Below, piece after piece: positions 1 through 8,648 of a stretch of 64,000 nucleotides of DNA (position 1 is the first letter of the stretch; every line of letters starts with the position of its first letter). The stretch comes from CAZJHX01 sp964545715 (GTDB lineage: Bacteria; Myxococcota_A; UBA9042; GCA-2863065). Where the stretch lies: the NCBI GenBank assembly GCA_964545715.1, contig CAZJHX010000018.1:1-64000 (forward strand). Reading direction: 5' to 3'. Under the pieces are notes generated by a model. The model ran no database searches. It was given only the letters and a program-made list of their open reading frames with translations, and was not told the DNA's origin. A program made the position numbers and the translations under genes.

Positions 1-135
1 GACGATACCGGCACCGACGACACGGGCACCGACGACACCGGCACCGACGACACGGGCACCGGCGACACGGGCACCGGCGACACGGGCACCGACGACACGG
101 GCACCGGCGACACCGGCACGGCGGACACAGGTACG
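1..135 (+). repeat. 15-bp tandem repeat encoding the DTGT linker
   Basis: Units close to GACGACACGGGCACC or GGCGACACGGGCACC are repeated about nine times in frame, encoding (D/G)DTGT. It is coding low-complexity DNA, likely length-variable by slippage, and is a probable cause of assembly trouble. Similar Asp/Thr/Gly linkers occur in other lipoproteins of this window. Confidence 0.85.
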
Positions 136-2577
136 GACACCGGCGGTGGCTGTGAGAGCGACGTGGAGTGCAGCGACAACGATCCGTGCACGTACGACCA
201 GTGCAACGGCGGCAAGTGCGCCAACCCGGCGGACCAGTTCTGTGCGACCAACTCGCCGTGCCAGGCGTCGGACGTGCCGGGCTCGGACGATGAGTCGATC
301 ACAGAGTGTGTGTGTGCGCTGGACGGATACTGCTGCGATATCGCGTGGGACGAGCTGTGTGTGGGCCAGGCCGACAGCGACTGCGGCGCCCCGTGCGCGT
401 GCGACGAGCTGGAGCCGGCGGAGCTGGCGTGCCTGTCGGACGACGACTGCCTCTTCTGCGATGACGGCGACGCGTGCAACGGCTCTTGGGGCTGCTCCGA
501 GGGGACCTGCGTACAGACCGATCCGGTCCAGTGTGATCCCGAGCTGACAACGGGCTGCATGGTCAACAGCTGCAACCCGTTCACCGGGGCGTGTGAGCTG
601 ACGCCCGACATCGCGCAGTGTGACGACACCGATCCCTGCACGTCGGACACGTGCGAGGCATCCGGCGAGTGCGGCAACGAGGCGCTGGAGGGCTGCGGCG
701 AGAACCACCCCTGCCAGACGGCGAATACGCCGGGCTCCAAGGACGACGACATCACCGCCTGCGTGTGCGCGCTGGACTCCTTCTGCTGCAACGTGGCCTG
801 GGACTCCCTGTGCGTGGGCGAGGCACAGAACGACTGCGGCGCGGTGTGTGACTGCTCGGCGGCCGAGCCGGAGACGCTGACGTGCGAGGACGACTCGGAC
901 TGCTCCTACTGCGACGACCCCAACGACAAGTGCCTGGGCATCTGGACCTGCGGCGACGAGGGGCTGTGCGTGACGCTGGGGGCGGTGGAGTGCGACGACA
1001 CGGACGACTTCGGCTGCGTGAAGAATACGTGCAACCCGGTCACCGGCATCTGCTCCTCCGGCGCGGTGCTGGCGGACTGTGTGGACGCGGATCTCTGCAC
1101 CCTGGACGCCTGTGACTCCGAGACGGGGGAGTGCACAAACGAGCTGCAGGAGGGCTGCGGCGAGAACCACCCCTGCCAGGAGGCGACCACGCCCGGGTCC
1201 AAGAACGAGGAGATCAACACGTGCGTGTGCGAGTTTGCGCCCGAGTGCTGCGATGACGCGTGGGCGAGCTTCTGCACCTTCCTGGCACAGGACTTCTGTG
1301 CGCTGTCGTGCGACTGCTCGGGCTTTGTGGCCGACGATCTCGCGTGCGACGAGGACTCGGACTGCGACTTCTGCGACGCGGACGGTGACCTGTGCAACGG
1401 CTCGTGGACGTGTCAGGACGGCACCTGCGGGACTGTGCCCGTGGTCGAGTGCGACGGGGAGGCCGATATCGGCTGCGCGACCAACCAGTGCCAGCCCGAG
1501 ACGGGCGAGTGCGCCTTGGCCATGACCCCCGACGGCTGCAACGACGGCGACAACTGCTCAGCCGACACGTGCGACCTGGAGACGGGGGAGTGCTCGTCCG
1601 AGCCCATCGTCGGTTGCGGAACCAACCACCCGTGCCAGACGTCGCTGTTTGTGGGCACGGCCGACAAAGACGTCGAGGCGTGCGTGTGCGCGCTGGACTC
1701 CTACTGCTGCGAGACGGCGTGGGACGGGCTGTGCGTCAACGAGGCGCAGGATCAATGCGACGTTCAATGCGACTGCGCGGCGGCCGCTCAAGAGTGCGTG
1801 GAGACCGCGGACTGTGGGTTCTGTGACAACGACAGCACCCTGTGCAACGGCGGCTGGATCTGCGAGGACGGCGCCTGCGTGACGTCCGAGGCGGTGGACT
1901 GCGGCGACCCCGATGCGGACGGCTGCCTGCTGTACAAGTGCATCGCCGAGACGGGCGAGTGTGACTACGCGGCTGTGGACGCCTACTGCGACGACGGCGA
2001 CGACTGCACGCTGGACAGCTGCGACGAGGTCGGTGAGTGCAGCAACGATCTCGTCAGCGATGAGTGCGGCGAGACCGATCCGTGCATCCCGTCGGAGATT
2101 CCGGCGTCGAACAACCCGCCCGTCAACGCGTGCGTGTGCCTGTACGCGCCCGAGTGTTGCGAGTCGGCGTGGTCTGACATCTGCGTGCAGATCGCGGTGT
2201 CGGAGTGCACGTTCAAGTGCACGTGCAAGCAGACGGCGCCCGAGTGCGAGGCCGACGCCGACTGCAGCAGCTGCGACGACGACAACCCGTGCAACGGCAG
2301 CTGGTCGTGCGTGGACGGCGTCTGTGAGGAAGAGCCTGCGGTGCTGTGCGAGGCCGACGGTGACGCCGGCTGCGACGTGCCGGGCTGCAACCCCGAGAAC
2401 GGCGAGTGCGAGTACCTCAGCCTGGACTCGGCGTGCAACGACAACGATCCGTGCACTGCGGAGTCGTGCGTTGAGGGGCTGTGCCAGTTCGAGTCGCTGG
2501 AGAGCTGTGGTGGTGGCGACGAGCCGCCGTTCCCGGGCTTCCCCGGTGAGCCCACGCCCGAGCCGAACCCGGGCTGA
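1..2577 (+). CDS. Cys-rich repeat surface protein, 5' end outside window
   Basis: The reading frame is open from base 1, so the N-terminus (probably a lipoprotein signal, as in its relatives here) is missing; 858 residues are visible. Residues 1 to about 48 are a low-complexity DTGT/DDTGT linker. The rest is five repeats of a roughly 155-residue module with about 20 cysteines, each containing a CVCALDxxCCxxAWDxLC-type block (two copies read CVCEFAPECC and CVCLYAPECC) and a CDDxDPCT-type acidic loop. The tail is Pro/Gly-rich and ends PEPNPG. Nothing catalytic is visible. Similar Cys-rich modules are common in large secreted myxobacterial proteins. An extracellular, disulfide-rich and possibly metal-binding structural or adhesive role is inference. 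The first ATG in the window (163) lies inside the linker frame and is not the real start. Confidence 0.85.
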   Translation, partial: DDTGTDDTGTDDTGTDDTGTGDTGTGDTGTDDTGTGDTGTADTGTDTGGGCESDVECSDNDPCTYDQCNGGKCANPADQFCATNSPCQASDVPGSDDESITECVCALDGYCCDIAWDELCVGQADSDCGAPCACDELEPAELACLSDDDCLFCDDGDACNGSWGCSEGTCVQTDPVQCDPELTTGCMVNSCNPFTGACELTPDIAQCDDTDPCTSDTCEASGECGNEALEGCGENHPCQTANTPGSKDDDITACVCALDSFCCNVAWDSLCVGEAQNDCGAVCDCSAAEPETLTCEDDSDCSYCDDPNDKCLGIWTCGDEGLCVTLGAVECDDTDDFGCVKNTCNPVTGICSSGAVLADCVDADLCTLDACDSETGECTNELQEGCGENHPCQEATTPGSKNEEINTCVCEFAPECCDDAWASFCTFLAQDFCALSCDCSGFVADDLACDEDSDCDFCDADGDLCNGSWTCQDGTCGTVPVVECDGEADIGCATNQCQPETGECALAMTPDGCNDGDNCSADTCDLETGECSSEPIVGCGTNHPCQTSLFVGTADKDVEACVCALDSYCCETAWDGLCVNEAQDQCDVQCDCAAAAQECVETADCGFCDNDSTLCNGGWICEDGACVTSEAVDCGDPDADGCLLYKCIAETGECDYAAVDAYCDDGDDCTLDSCDEVGECSNDLVSDECGETDPCIPSEIPASNNPPVNACVCLYAPECCESAWSDICVQIAVSECTFKCTCKQTAPECEADADCSSCDDDNPCNGSWSCVDGVCEEEPAVLCEADGDAGCDVPGCNPENGECEYLSLDSACNDNDPCTAESCVEGLCQFESLESCGGGDEPPFPGFPGEPTPEPNPG

Positions 2578-2906
2578 TCAGGCGCTCACGCCTCAGGGCG
2601 CGCGGACGACGCTCTGGCCATCGCGGGGACACGTCTCTGATATGGAACGATCTGTCAGTTTGGGCTCAGCTCCCTTTGCCAGTCAGCCCGTCGTTGCCGC
2701 GGTTCGAGACGTAAGCACGATGAACGACTGAGGCTGTTCGGCCGAAGAGGCCAAAGCGATCAGGCTGGGGCAAGTAGGCACCCACCCGCACAAAAAAAGT
2801 TTCCCCGGTATTGCGCGATCTTGCGCGACCACGTGTCCCACGTGATGAGGAGCCCGACGCTGAGCCGGGCCGCGGAATCGGATCGAAGGACACAAGGAAG
2901 GGAACA
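2578..2906. other. 329-bp intergenic region
   Basis: No convincing gene. A small GGCG-ctca-CGCC hairpin (2581-2592) lies just after the upstream stop but has no T-run. The right-hand part carries the direct and inverted repeats listed separately, and a Shine-Dalgarno-like AAGGAAGGGA precedes the ATG at 2907. Confidence 0.6.
2811..2844. promoter_or_regulatory. Candidate operator: TTGCGCGA direct repeat and twin CACGTG
   Basis: TTGCGCGA occurs at 2811-2818 and again at 2821-2828, one helical turn apart. It is followed by two CACGTG palindromes at 2830-2835 and 2839-2844. The cluster ends about 60 bp before the start of the lipoprotein at 2907, a natural place for regulator binding. No regulator is known. 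Confidence 0.35.
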
Positions 2907-3770
2907 ATGAAGCACACATTCTTCAACTCTGAAGCAGGAACAGTTGTCACCGCGCTCGTCGCATTCGCGCTCATCTCGCTCGGCGGCTGTGCCGGCACAG
3001 ATGACGGGTCGGCGACCGACAACGGTCAGCGCAATCTGGAGAGCCTCACCGGCGCGGAAATCGTCGACCTGGCGGAGACCGGGGAGTTGGAAGGCAATGT
3101 CATGCCGTGTGTCGACGGCTGGACGAGCTGCATGGAGATCAACGGAATCGAGGGCGCATGCACGCCCGAGTTGGTCAGCTGTGTGGGAAGCGCGGCGGAA
3201 GAGGCCGCCGCGGTCATGGGCTCCGTGGACGCGTGCACGAGCGCCTATGACGCCTGCATCGAGAGCGGCGGCGACCAGCTCGAGTGCGCCGAGACCCTGA
3301 TGGCCTGCACGGGTGGGGCCGCAGGAGTGGAGGTGCCGGACGTGGAGATCCCGGAGACCACGGATGCCGAGGCACTGGACGGCGCGATGGAGAACTGCCA
3401 GACCGCTTGGGCCGAGTGCGTCGAGGCCGGCAACGCGGAGCTCGAGTGCACGCAGCAGCTGGCGGCTTGCGTCTTCGGCGAAGCGGGCGACCTGTCCGCC
3501 ATCGAGATCCCCGCAATGGAGATGCCTGAGCTGCCCGAGATGCCCGGACAGGACGAGTCGGACGACGCCCAGGACGCGGCGGATGACGCCCAGGACGCGG
3601 CGGATGACGCTCAGGACGCGGCAGCGGACGCTCAGAACGCGGCGGAGACCTGCCAAGACGACCTCCAGGCGTGTCTGGACGACGGCACCGACCATCAGAC
3701 GTGCTGGGCGGCGTTCAACAGCTGCATCGAAGAGGCGGCCGGCGGTGTGCAGCTGCCCGGGCTCCCCTGA
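2907..3770 (+). CDS. Lipoprotein with four CX6CX9CX6C repeats
   Basis: 287 residues. The start at 2907 is chosen because AAGGAAGGGA precedes it and it gives a clean lipoprotein signal (MKHTFFNS..., lipobox LGGC near residue 30); the open frame extends to 2811 without such features. The mature part holds four copies of an exactly spaced CX6CX9CX6C unit (beginning CVDGWTSC, CTSAYDAC, CQTAWAEC and CQDDLQAC). The first two are close together, a linker follows the second, and four heptads of the DDAQDAA type (a probable helix) separate the third and fourth. The spacing suggests two-helix hairpins clamped by two disulfides, reminiscent of the CX9C hairpins of mitochondrial import substrates, though sequence relationship is not implied. 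Function unknown. Confidence 0.85.
   Translation: MKHTFFNSEAGTVVTALVAFALISLGGCAGTDDGSATDNGQRNLESLTGAEIVDLAETGELEGNVMPCVDGWTSCMEINGIEGACTPELVSCVGSAAEEAAAVMGSVDACTSAYDACIESGGDQLECAETLMACTGGAAGVEVPDVEIPETTDAEALDGAMENCQTAWAECVEAGNAELECTQQLAACVFGEAGDLSAIEIPAMEMPELPEMPGQDESDDAQDAADDAQDAADDAQDAAADAQNAAETCQDDLQACLDDGTDHQTCWAAFNSCIEEAAGGVQLPGLP
3561..3644 (+). repeat. 21-bp tandem repeat encoding DDAQDAA heptads
   Basis: Four 21-base units (3561-3581, 3582-3602, 3603-3623, 3624-3644) encode DDAQDAA, DDAQDAA, DDAQDAA and ADAQNAA. The third and fourth units diverge. It is coding DNA within the CX6CX9CX6C lipoprotein and probably forms a helical spacer. Confidence 0.85.
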
Positions 3771-3794
3771 CGTCGCCCGCGTGAAAGCGCGACG
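3771..3794 (+). terminator. Weak hairpin after the CX6C lipoprotein
   Basis: CGTCGC (3771-3776) can pair with GCGACG (3789-3794) directly after the stop codon, between convergent genes. There is no T-run, so it is only a candidate terminator. Confidence 0.3.
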
Positions 3795-3853
3795 CTCGAA
3801 CGCGCCAGCAGCTCATAGAGGCTCGCGGTGTCCCAGGCATTCGCTGAGGATTC

Positions 3854-4984
3854 TCAGTAGCAGATCTGATCGACGTCCAGCCCCTGTCCGGGCTGGCCCG
3901 AGCCGCCAATCTTGAAGCTGTGGACCCGATACGCCTTGCCATCGGGCAGCTTCGGCTCCAGGCACAATGCGTCGTCCCCGGTTGCATACCCCTGAATCAA
4001 CCCGGGCAGCGCCTCGATCACCAGCCCGACCGAAACGGACTCCAGCACGCCGTCCTTGCCGGGCTTGCCGTTCTCGCCCAGCACGTCCATGTCGACCTGC
4101 ACCAAAGTCTCCAAAAGGTCCTTCAGCGCGTCCTTCGGGATGGGCAGCGCATCTTCCGGCAGCGCGTCGATCGCATCGGCCAGCGTCGCCTTGGAGATCG
4201 CCCCGGCCAGCACGCCGCTCAGCCCGCCCTGCGTGATCGTGCCCATAAAGCGCGGCTCAAAGATCGCCAGCTCAAGCGTGAGCCCGTCCGCCGCCGGCAG
4301 GGGCAGCGGAATCAAATCGGCCCCCACCGCGGTGATCGTGTCTCCTTCAATGGTCACCTCATCAAAGACCACGCGGGGATCGCAGTCCGCGTTGAAGCCA
4401 TCGTCGATCAGCGCCCACCCACAGTCGATCTCAGCGAGGCACTCGGGGTCGATGGGCACCGCCGTAAAGGCCGTCAGCAGCTTTTGTGTCGCGCTCAGGT
4501 TGATGATGAAGTTCAGGTCGCCCTGATCCACCGCGCTCTGGAACGACGAGTTGACCAGCCCCGCCATCCCCGCCATCGCATTGTCGATGCCGTCGCTGCA
4601 CTCCGCGGGCGCACACGTGCAGCAGCCCGCGCCATCCACACAGGCCGTCCCGTCCGGGCAGCTGTCGCAGCCCCCGCCGCCGGTCGTGGTCGGGTCCTCA
4701 CCTGCGTCTGTGCCGCTGTCGCCCCCGGCTTCGGTGTCGGCGCCGGTGCCGGTGTCATCCACCTGGCCCGAATCGCCGGTAGTCGACGTATCGGCAGCGC
4801 CCGTATCGCCGGTCGTGGCGTCCCCGGTCACCGTGTCGCCGATCTGATCGGCCGACCCGGTGCCGTCAGCGGATGACGGCTCCCCGGAGGTGCCCACGCG
4901 CCCGCCACCCGATGGCGAGCATCCCATCAGGCCCACTGTCCCTATCAACAAAATGCGTACAAACATGGTCAGACGATATCGCAT
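3854..4984 (-). CDS. Lipoprotein with D/T/G linker, function unknown
   Basis: 376 residues from the ATG at 4984 (MRYRLTMFVRI...). A GTG nine bases upstream or the ATG at 4966 could also start it; none has a strong ribosome site. Signal peptide with lipobox GLMGC, then about 75 residues of Asp/Thr/Gly-rich linker (GDTVTGDATTGDTG and similar), then a short Cys cluster (CDSCPDGTACVDGAGCCTC). A roughly 240-residue domain follows, with a conserved-looking start (CSDGIDNAMAGMAG), only a few later cysteines and many beta-type segments. No family recognised. The CSDGIDN start resembles the first half of the CDGxDNDCDG motif found elsewhere here. It converges on the gene ending at 3770. Confidence 0.8.
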   Translation of the reverse strand: MRYRLTMFVRILLIGTVGLMGCSPSGGGRVGTSGEPSSADGTGSADQIGDTVTGDATTGDTGAADTSTTGDSGQVDDTGTGADTEAGGDSGTDAGEDPTTTGGGGCDSCPDGTACVDGAGCCTCAPAECSDGIDNAMAGMAGLVNSSFQSAVDQGDLNFIINLSATQKLLTAFTAVPIDPECLAEIDCGWALIDDGFNADCDPRVVFDEVTIEGDTITAVGADLIPLPLPAADGLTLELAIFEPRFMGTITQGGLSGVLAGAISKATLADAIDALPEDALPIPKDALKDLLETLVQVDMDVLGENGKPGKDGVLESVSVGLVIEALPGLIQGYATGDDALCLEPKLPDGKAYRVHSFKIGGSGQPGQGLDVDQICY

Positions 4985-5079
4985 CTCTGCCACCGGTGAC
5001 GCGAACCGGACCGGAGTCTGCAGCCGGAGACCTGCAGCTGACTACTCCGTGAACCGCCGTAGCCCTGCGGAGGGCCGCC

Positions 5080-5757
5080 ATGAGCTCACATTATCTTCGC
5101 GACCACTTTCCCCGGCCTGGCCGCCTGCTGGCCGCTTTGCTGGCGGCTTCGATGCTGCTGACGTGCCACGTCACATTCGTGCCGGACGACCCCGACCGGG
5201 AGGTGCGGACGCTTTCGGAGTTCGCGGCAGTCAGCGTGTCCAGTCGCGTGGATCTCTACCTGGACGCGGGGTACACACCCGCATCCACCGTGGCGATCCA
5301 CGTCTGGGGTGAACCCGGCGCCCTCCACCGGGTGGTCACCCGGGTTGTCGACGACACGCTGGTTGTGGGCTTCGACGCGTGGCCCATCTTCGGGCGGCCC
5401 CCGCGGGCGGCAGCCGACATCGCCGCCATTCACGGGGTTGCGCTGCGGGACTGGGCCTGGCTCAGCCTGACCGGGTTGCAGACACCGGCGCTTGATGTGG
5501 TGGCTGTTGACCGATCCGGCGGTTGGATTCGCGGCGCTGTCGACGAGGCGCTGATAACCACGAAGGACCGGGCCTCGCTGGACATGCGGGAGGTGCGGGT
5601 GAGGGACGCCTATGTCGAGCTGGCCGGTCGGTCGTGGCTATCGATCTGCCCGCTGGGCTCGATCAGCGGCACCGTGTCGGGCGAGAGCACCCTGGAGCTT
5701 ACGTGTCAGCCGCAATCGACGGCGCTCATGCTCTGGGATGACGCCATGCTGCTGTAA
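5080..5757 (+). CDS. DUF2807 (GIN domain) putative lipoprotein
   Basis: 225 residues, start ATG with GGAGGG about 7 bases upstream. Signal peptide with lipobox-like LLTC near residue 29. The remainder has the rhythm of the DUF2807 head domain: an initial strand (EFAAVSVSSRVDLYL), short repeated beta strands (VAIHVWGEP, DDTLVVGF) and then right-handed repeat-like strands where single residues alternate (LDVVAVDRSGG, LDMREVRV, YVELAGRS). DUF2807 proteins are secreted beta-solenoid-like proteins of unknown role, often called putative adhesins. It is divergent from the preceding lipoprotein gene and stands alone. Confidence 0.7.
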   Translation: MSSHYLRDHFPRPGRLLAALLAASMLLTCHVTFVPDDPDREVRTLSEFAAVSVSSRVDLYLDAGYTPASTVAIHVWGEPGALHRVVTRVVDDTLVVGFDAWPIFGRPPRAAADIAAIHGVALRDWAWLSLTGLQTPALDVVAVDRSGGWIRGAVDEALITTKDRASLDMREVRVRDAYVELAGRSWLSICPLGSISGTVSGESTLELTCQPQSTALMLWDDAMLL

Positions 5758-5969
5758 GAACCCGCTCTCCTCGATGCTCGCCCGCACCGCCGTGCCCACA
5801 CCGACCCCGCCCATGGGACAACGGGTCCTGTATTGGGATCCGCCCAGGTGGACAAACCCGCTCTCGAGAGCCGGCCGACAGTTCGCGGACCCGTGAATCG
5901 GAGGGCTCGGGTGTTGCATATCCGGCCCAAGGCAGCCTTCGCGGCACGCCGATTGGCGAGGTTGGTCTG
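5758..5969. other. 212-bp region upstream of the P-type ATPase
   Basis: No gene seen. It contains a 12-bp perfect palindrome GCTCTCGAGAGC (5860-5871). The sequence AACCCGCTCTC occurs twice (from 5759 and from 5855), so the second copy flows into the palindrome. It could hold the promoter and an operator of the ion-transport operon. Confidence 0.4.
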
Positions 5970-8648
5970 GTGGACGATGTACACCGAATATCTGTAGCGG
6001 AGCTTACAGCGCGGCTCGGTTGTACTGCCCGGGGGCTGAGCCGGGATGAGGCGGCGGATCGGCTGACGCGCGACGGACCCAACACTCTGACCACCGAAAA
6101 GCCCACCCCCGCGATCCTTCAACTGCTGCGCGAGCTGCGGAACCCGTTCGCGATTCTACTGCTGGCAGGGGCCGCGCTGGCGGGATTGGCCGAAGCCCTT
6201 TCGCCGCAGGAGGGCAGTCTGCAAATCGCCGTGGCCCTTCTGGTCGTTGTCGCGCTCAACACCCTGTTCACCTGGCTTCAGCGGCGGCGCAGCGAACGGA
6301 TCATGGACCGCTTCGCCCGGATGCTGCCCAAGCGCATTGTCGTCCTGCGAGGCGGCGTGGCTCTGGCCGTTGAGGCAGAGTCGGTGGTCGTCGGCGATGT
6401 GGTCCGCCTGGAAGCAGGAGACCGTGTGCCGGCGGACGGTCGACTCATCGAGGTGCGCGCGCTCTCGGTCGACAACAGCAGCCTCACCGGCGAAAGCGAG
6501 CCCCAGGCGCGCACACTCGAGTGCACCCACGACGACGCGCTGTACAGCCGCAACCTGGTGTTCTCGGGCACGTCCGTACTGGCCGGGAGCGGGTTGGCGC
6601 TGGTGGTCGCCATCGGGATGAACACCCGACTGGGTCAGATCGCAGCGCTCACCGGGGCCACACGCACCGTCCCGTCACCGATGCGGCTTGAGCTGGGTCG
6701 ATTCATCCGAGTGATTACCGCGATCGCGATCGGGCTCGGTGTGGTCTTCTTCTTTGTGAGCCTCGCGGGTCAGCGTGGTGCTCTTCCCTCGCTGATCTTC
6801 GCCATCGGGATCATCGTGGCCAACGTCCCCGAGGGGCTGCTCCCTACCGTGACGCTGGCGCTCGCGATGGCGTGCCGGCGTATGTCCGACCGAAACGCGC
6901 TCGTGAAGCACCTGGAGAGCGTCGAGACGCTCGGCAGCACGACCGTGATCTGCAGCGATAAGACGGGCACGCTCACGCAAAACCGGATAGCGCTCAACTC
7001 GCTCGTGCTGGGACTTCGCGAGCTGGCCGCCTACGACCATACGCTGGCCCACCAACGCGATGTTCAGGCCGCCCGCGAGGTGATGGTGCTGTGCAACAAC
7101 GCACGGCTGACGGATGGGACTGTGAGCGGCGACCCCACTGAGGCGGCGCTCCTGGCGTGGGCGGCGGAGCTTGGGCCGATCGAGCCTCTGCGAACGGCCT
7201 CTCCCCGGGCGGATGAGCTCCCTTTCGACTCGCGCACGCGTCGGATGATCACGGTCCACGACACCGCGGCCGGGGCTCGCCACGCGCTGCTCAAGGGGGC
7301 CCCGGAGGTGGTCCTGGCGCAGTGCACGTCGGTACTCCGCGAAGGTCGGCCAACGCCCATGTCCAAACGGGACCGGAGCCGGGCCACTGAGATCTGTCAC
7401 CGCCTTGCCGGTCGCGGTGAGCGTGTGCTGGCGCTCGCGCGACGCCCCATCTCGGACCCCGCCGACCTGAAATCCGGCTTTGCTCTGGCCGCCATCGTCG
7501 GCCTGGAGGACCCACCGCGCCCTGAGGTGGCCTCCGCCCTCGAGCGCTGCCGAACAGCCGGCATCCGTGTGCTGGTCCTGACCGGGGACCATCCGGTGAC
7601 AGCGCGCGCGGTGGCCATCCGGATCGGGCTCATGGGCGCGTCGGATTCGGTCGTGACCGGAGACACCCTGGCCAAGCTGACGGACGCGGAGGCGACGACG
7701 CTGGTGGGGAGAGACCGACTCGTCCTGGCCCGAATCGCGCCGGAGCAGAAGCTGAGAGTCGTCCGCCTGCTGCAAGCGGCCGGCGAGGTGGTCACCGTGA
7801 CCGGCGACGGCGTCAACGACGCCCCGGCGTTGAAGCACGCAGACATGGGCGTCGCCATGGGCGTGGTCGGCACCGACATCGCGCGGGATGCGGCTGACAT
7901 GGTGCTGATGGACGACAACTTCGCCACCATCGTCGCGGCGGTCGAGGAAGGGCGCGCGGTGTTCGACAACGTGCGCAAGTTCGTCGCCTACATCCTGACC
8001 AGCAACGTCCCCGAGATCCTGCCCTTCATCGCCTGGGCTGTGGTCGAGATCCCGCTGCCGCTGACGATTCCGCTGATTCTGTGCATCGACCTCGGCACCG
8101 ATATCGTCCCGGCGCTGGCCCTGGGTCGGGAGCCGCCCGAGGACGATGTCATGGAGCGACCTCCCCGCGCCGATGCCGACCGCCTGCTGACCGAGTCGCT
8201 GCTCCGCGTCAGCTACGGGCTCGTCGGCGTTATTCAGGCGGCCGCCGGCTTCTTCGCCTTTTTCTTTGTGCTCGTCGAAGGAGGTTGGGAGGGCGGTGCA
8301 GAGGCTCCAGACCAGCTCCACCGCCGTGCTGTCTCAGCGTTTTTCGCCGCGGTGGTCGTTTGCCAGGTGGCGGATGTGATGATCTGCCGAAGCCGCCGCT
8401 CCTCTTTGTGGACCGTGGGCCCGCTGAGAAATTGGCTGGTGCTGGCGGGCATCGCTGCGGAGCTGACGCTGGTCGCGGTGATCCTGTACGTGCCGGTGGC
8501 CAACCGGTGGCTGGGCACCGAGCCGCTCACACTGCTGCACTTGTCGCTCGGCGTCCCGTTCGCGGTCTTCATCGTGTTCGCGGACGAGGTCAGAAAGGTC
8601 CTCATCAGGCGCGGCAGCCCGTTCGTGCTTCGCTGGTTGTCCTGGTGA
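5970..8648 (+). CDS. Na,K-ATPase-like P-type ATPase (P2C)
   Basis: 892 residues, GTG start with GAGG about 9 bases upstream. All P-type signatures are present: TGES (173-176, dephosphorylation), DKTGT with phosphorylated Asp330, and TGDGVND (611-617). Ion-site motifs match the animal Na,K/H,K class rather than SERCA or PMA: PEGLL in M4 (Glu288), SNVPEI in M5 (Glu682) and CIDLGTDIVPA in M6 (Asp707, Asp711). These correspond to Glu327, Glu779, Asp804 and Asp808 of the sodium pump. The N-terminus has the cation-ATPase N domain and the C-terminus four further membrane helices. Inferred role: Na+ export, with or without K+ uptake, across the inner membrane. It overlaps the next gene by GTGA, implying coupled translation. 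No beta-subunit gene is seen nearby. Confidence 0.93.
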   Translation: MDDVHRISVAELTARLGCTARGLSRDEAADRLTRDGPNTLTTEKPTPAILQLLRELRNPFAILLLAGAALAGLAEALSPQEGSLQIAVALLVVVALNTLFTWLQRRRSERIMDRFARMLPKRIVVLRGGVALAVEAESVVVGDVVRLEAGDRVPADGRLIEVRALSVDNSSLTGESEPQARTLECTHDDALYSRNLVFSGTSVLAGSGLALVVAIGMNTRLGQIAALTGATRTVPSPMRLELGRFIRVITAIAIGLGVVFFFVSLAGQRGALPSLIFAIGIIVANVPEGLLPTVTLALAMACRRMSDRNALVKHLESVETLGSTTVICSDKTGTLTQNRIALNSLVLGLRELAAYDHTLAHQRDVQAAREVMVLCNNARLTDGTVSGDPTEAALLAWAAELGPIEPLRTASPRADELPFDSRTRRMITVHDTAAGARHALLKGAPEVVLAQCTSVLREGRPTPMSKRDRSRATEICHRLAGRGERVLALARRPISDPADLKSGFALAAIVGLEDPPRPEVASALERCRTAGIRVLVLTGDHPVTARAVAIRIGLMGASDSVVTGDTLAKLTDAEATTLVGRDRLVLARIAPEQKLRVVRLLQAAGEVVTVTGDGVNDAPALKHADMGVAMGVVGTDIARDAADMVLMDDNFATIVAAVEEGRAVFDNVRKFVAYILTSNVPEILPFIAWAVVEIPLPLTIPLILCIDLGTDIVPALALGREPPEDDVMERPPRADADRLLTESLLRVSYGLVGVIQAAAGFFAFFFVLVEGGWEGGAEAPDQLHRRAVSAFFAAVVVCQVADVMICRSRRSSLWTVGPLRNWLVLAGIAAELTLVAVILYVPVANRWLGTEPLTLLHLSLGVPFAVFIVFADEVRKVLIRRGSPFVLRWLSW

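Noticed and set aside
1..135. 15-bp repeats as a CRISPR or satellite array
   Set aside because: Units are contiguous, in frame and encode a DTGT linker with no spacers.
6675..8321. 548-residue open frame on the minus strand
   Set aside because: Shadow of the P-type ATPase, His/Arg/Gln-rich, no family features.
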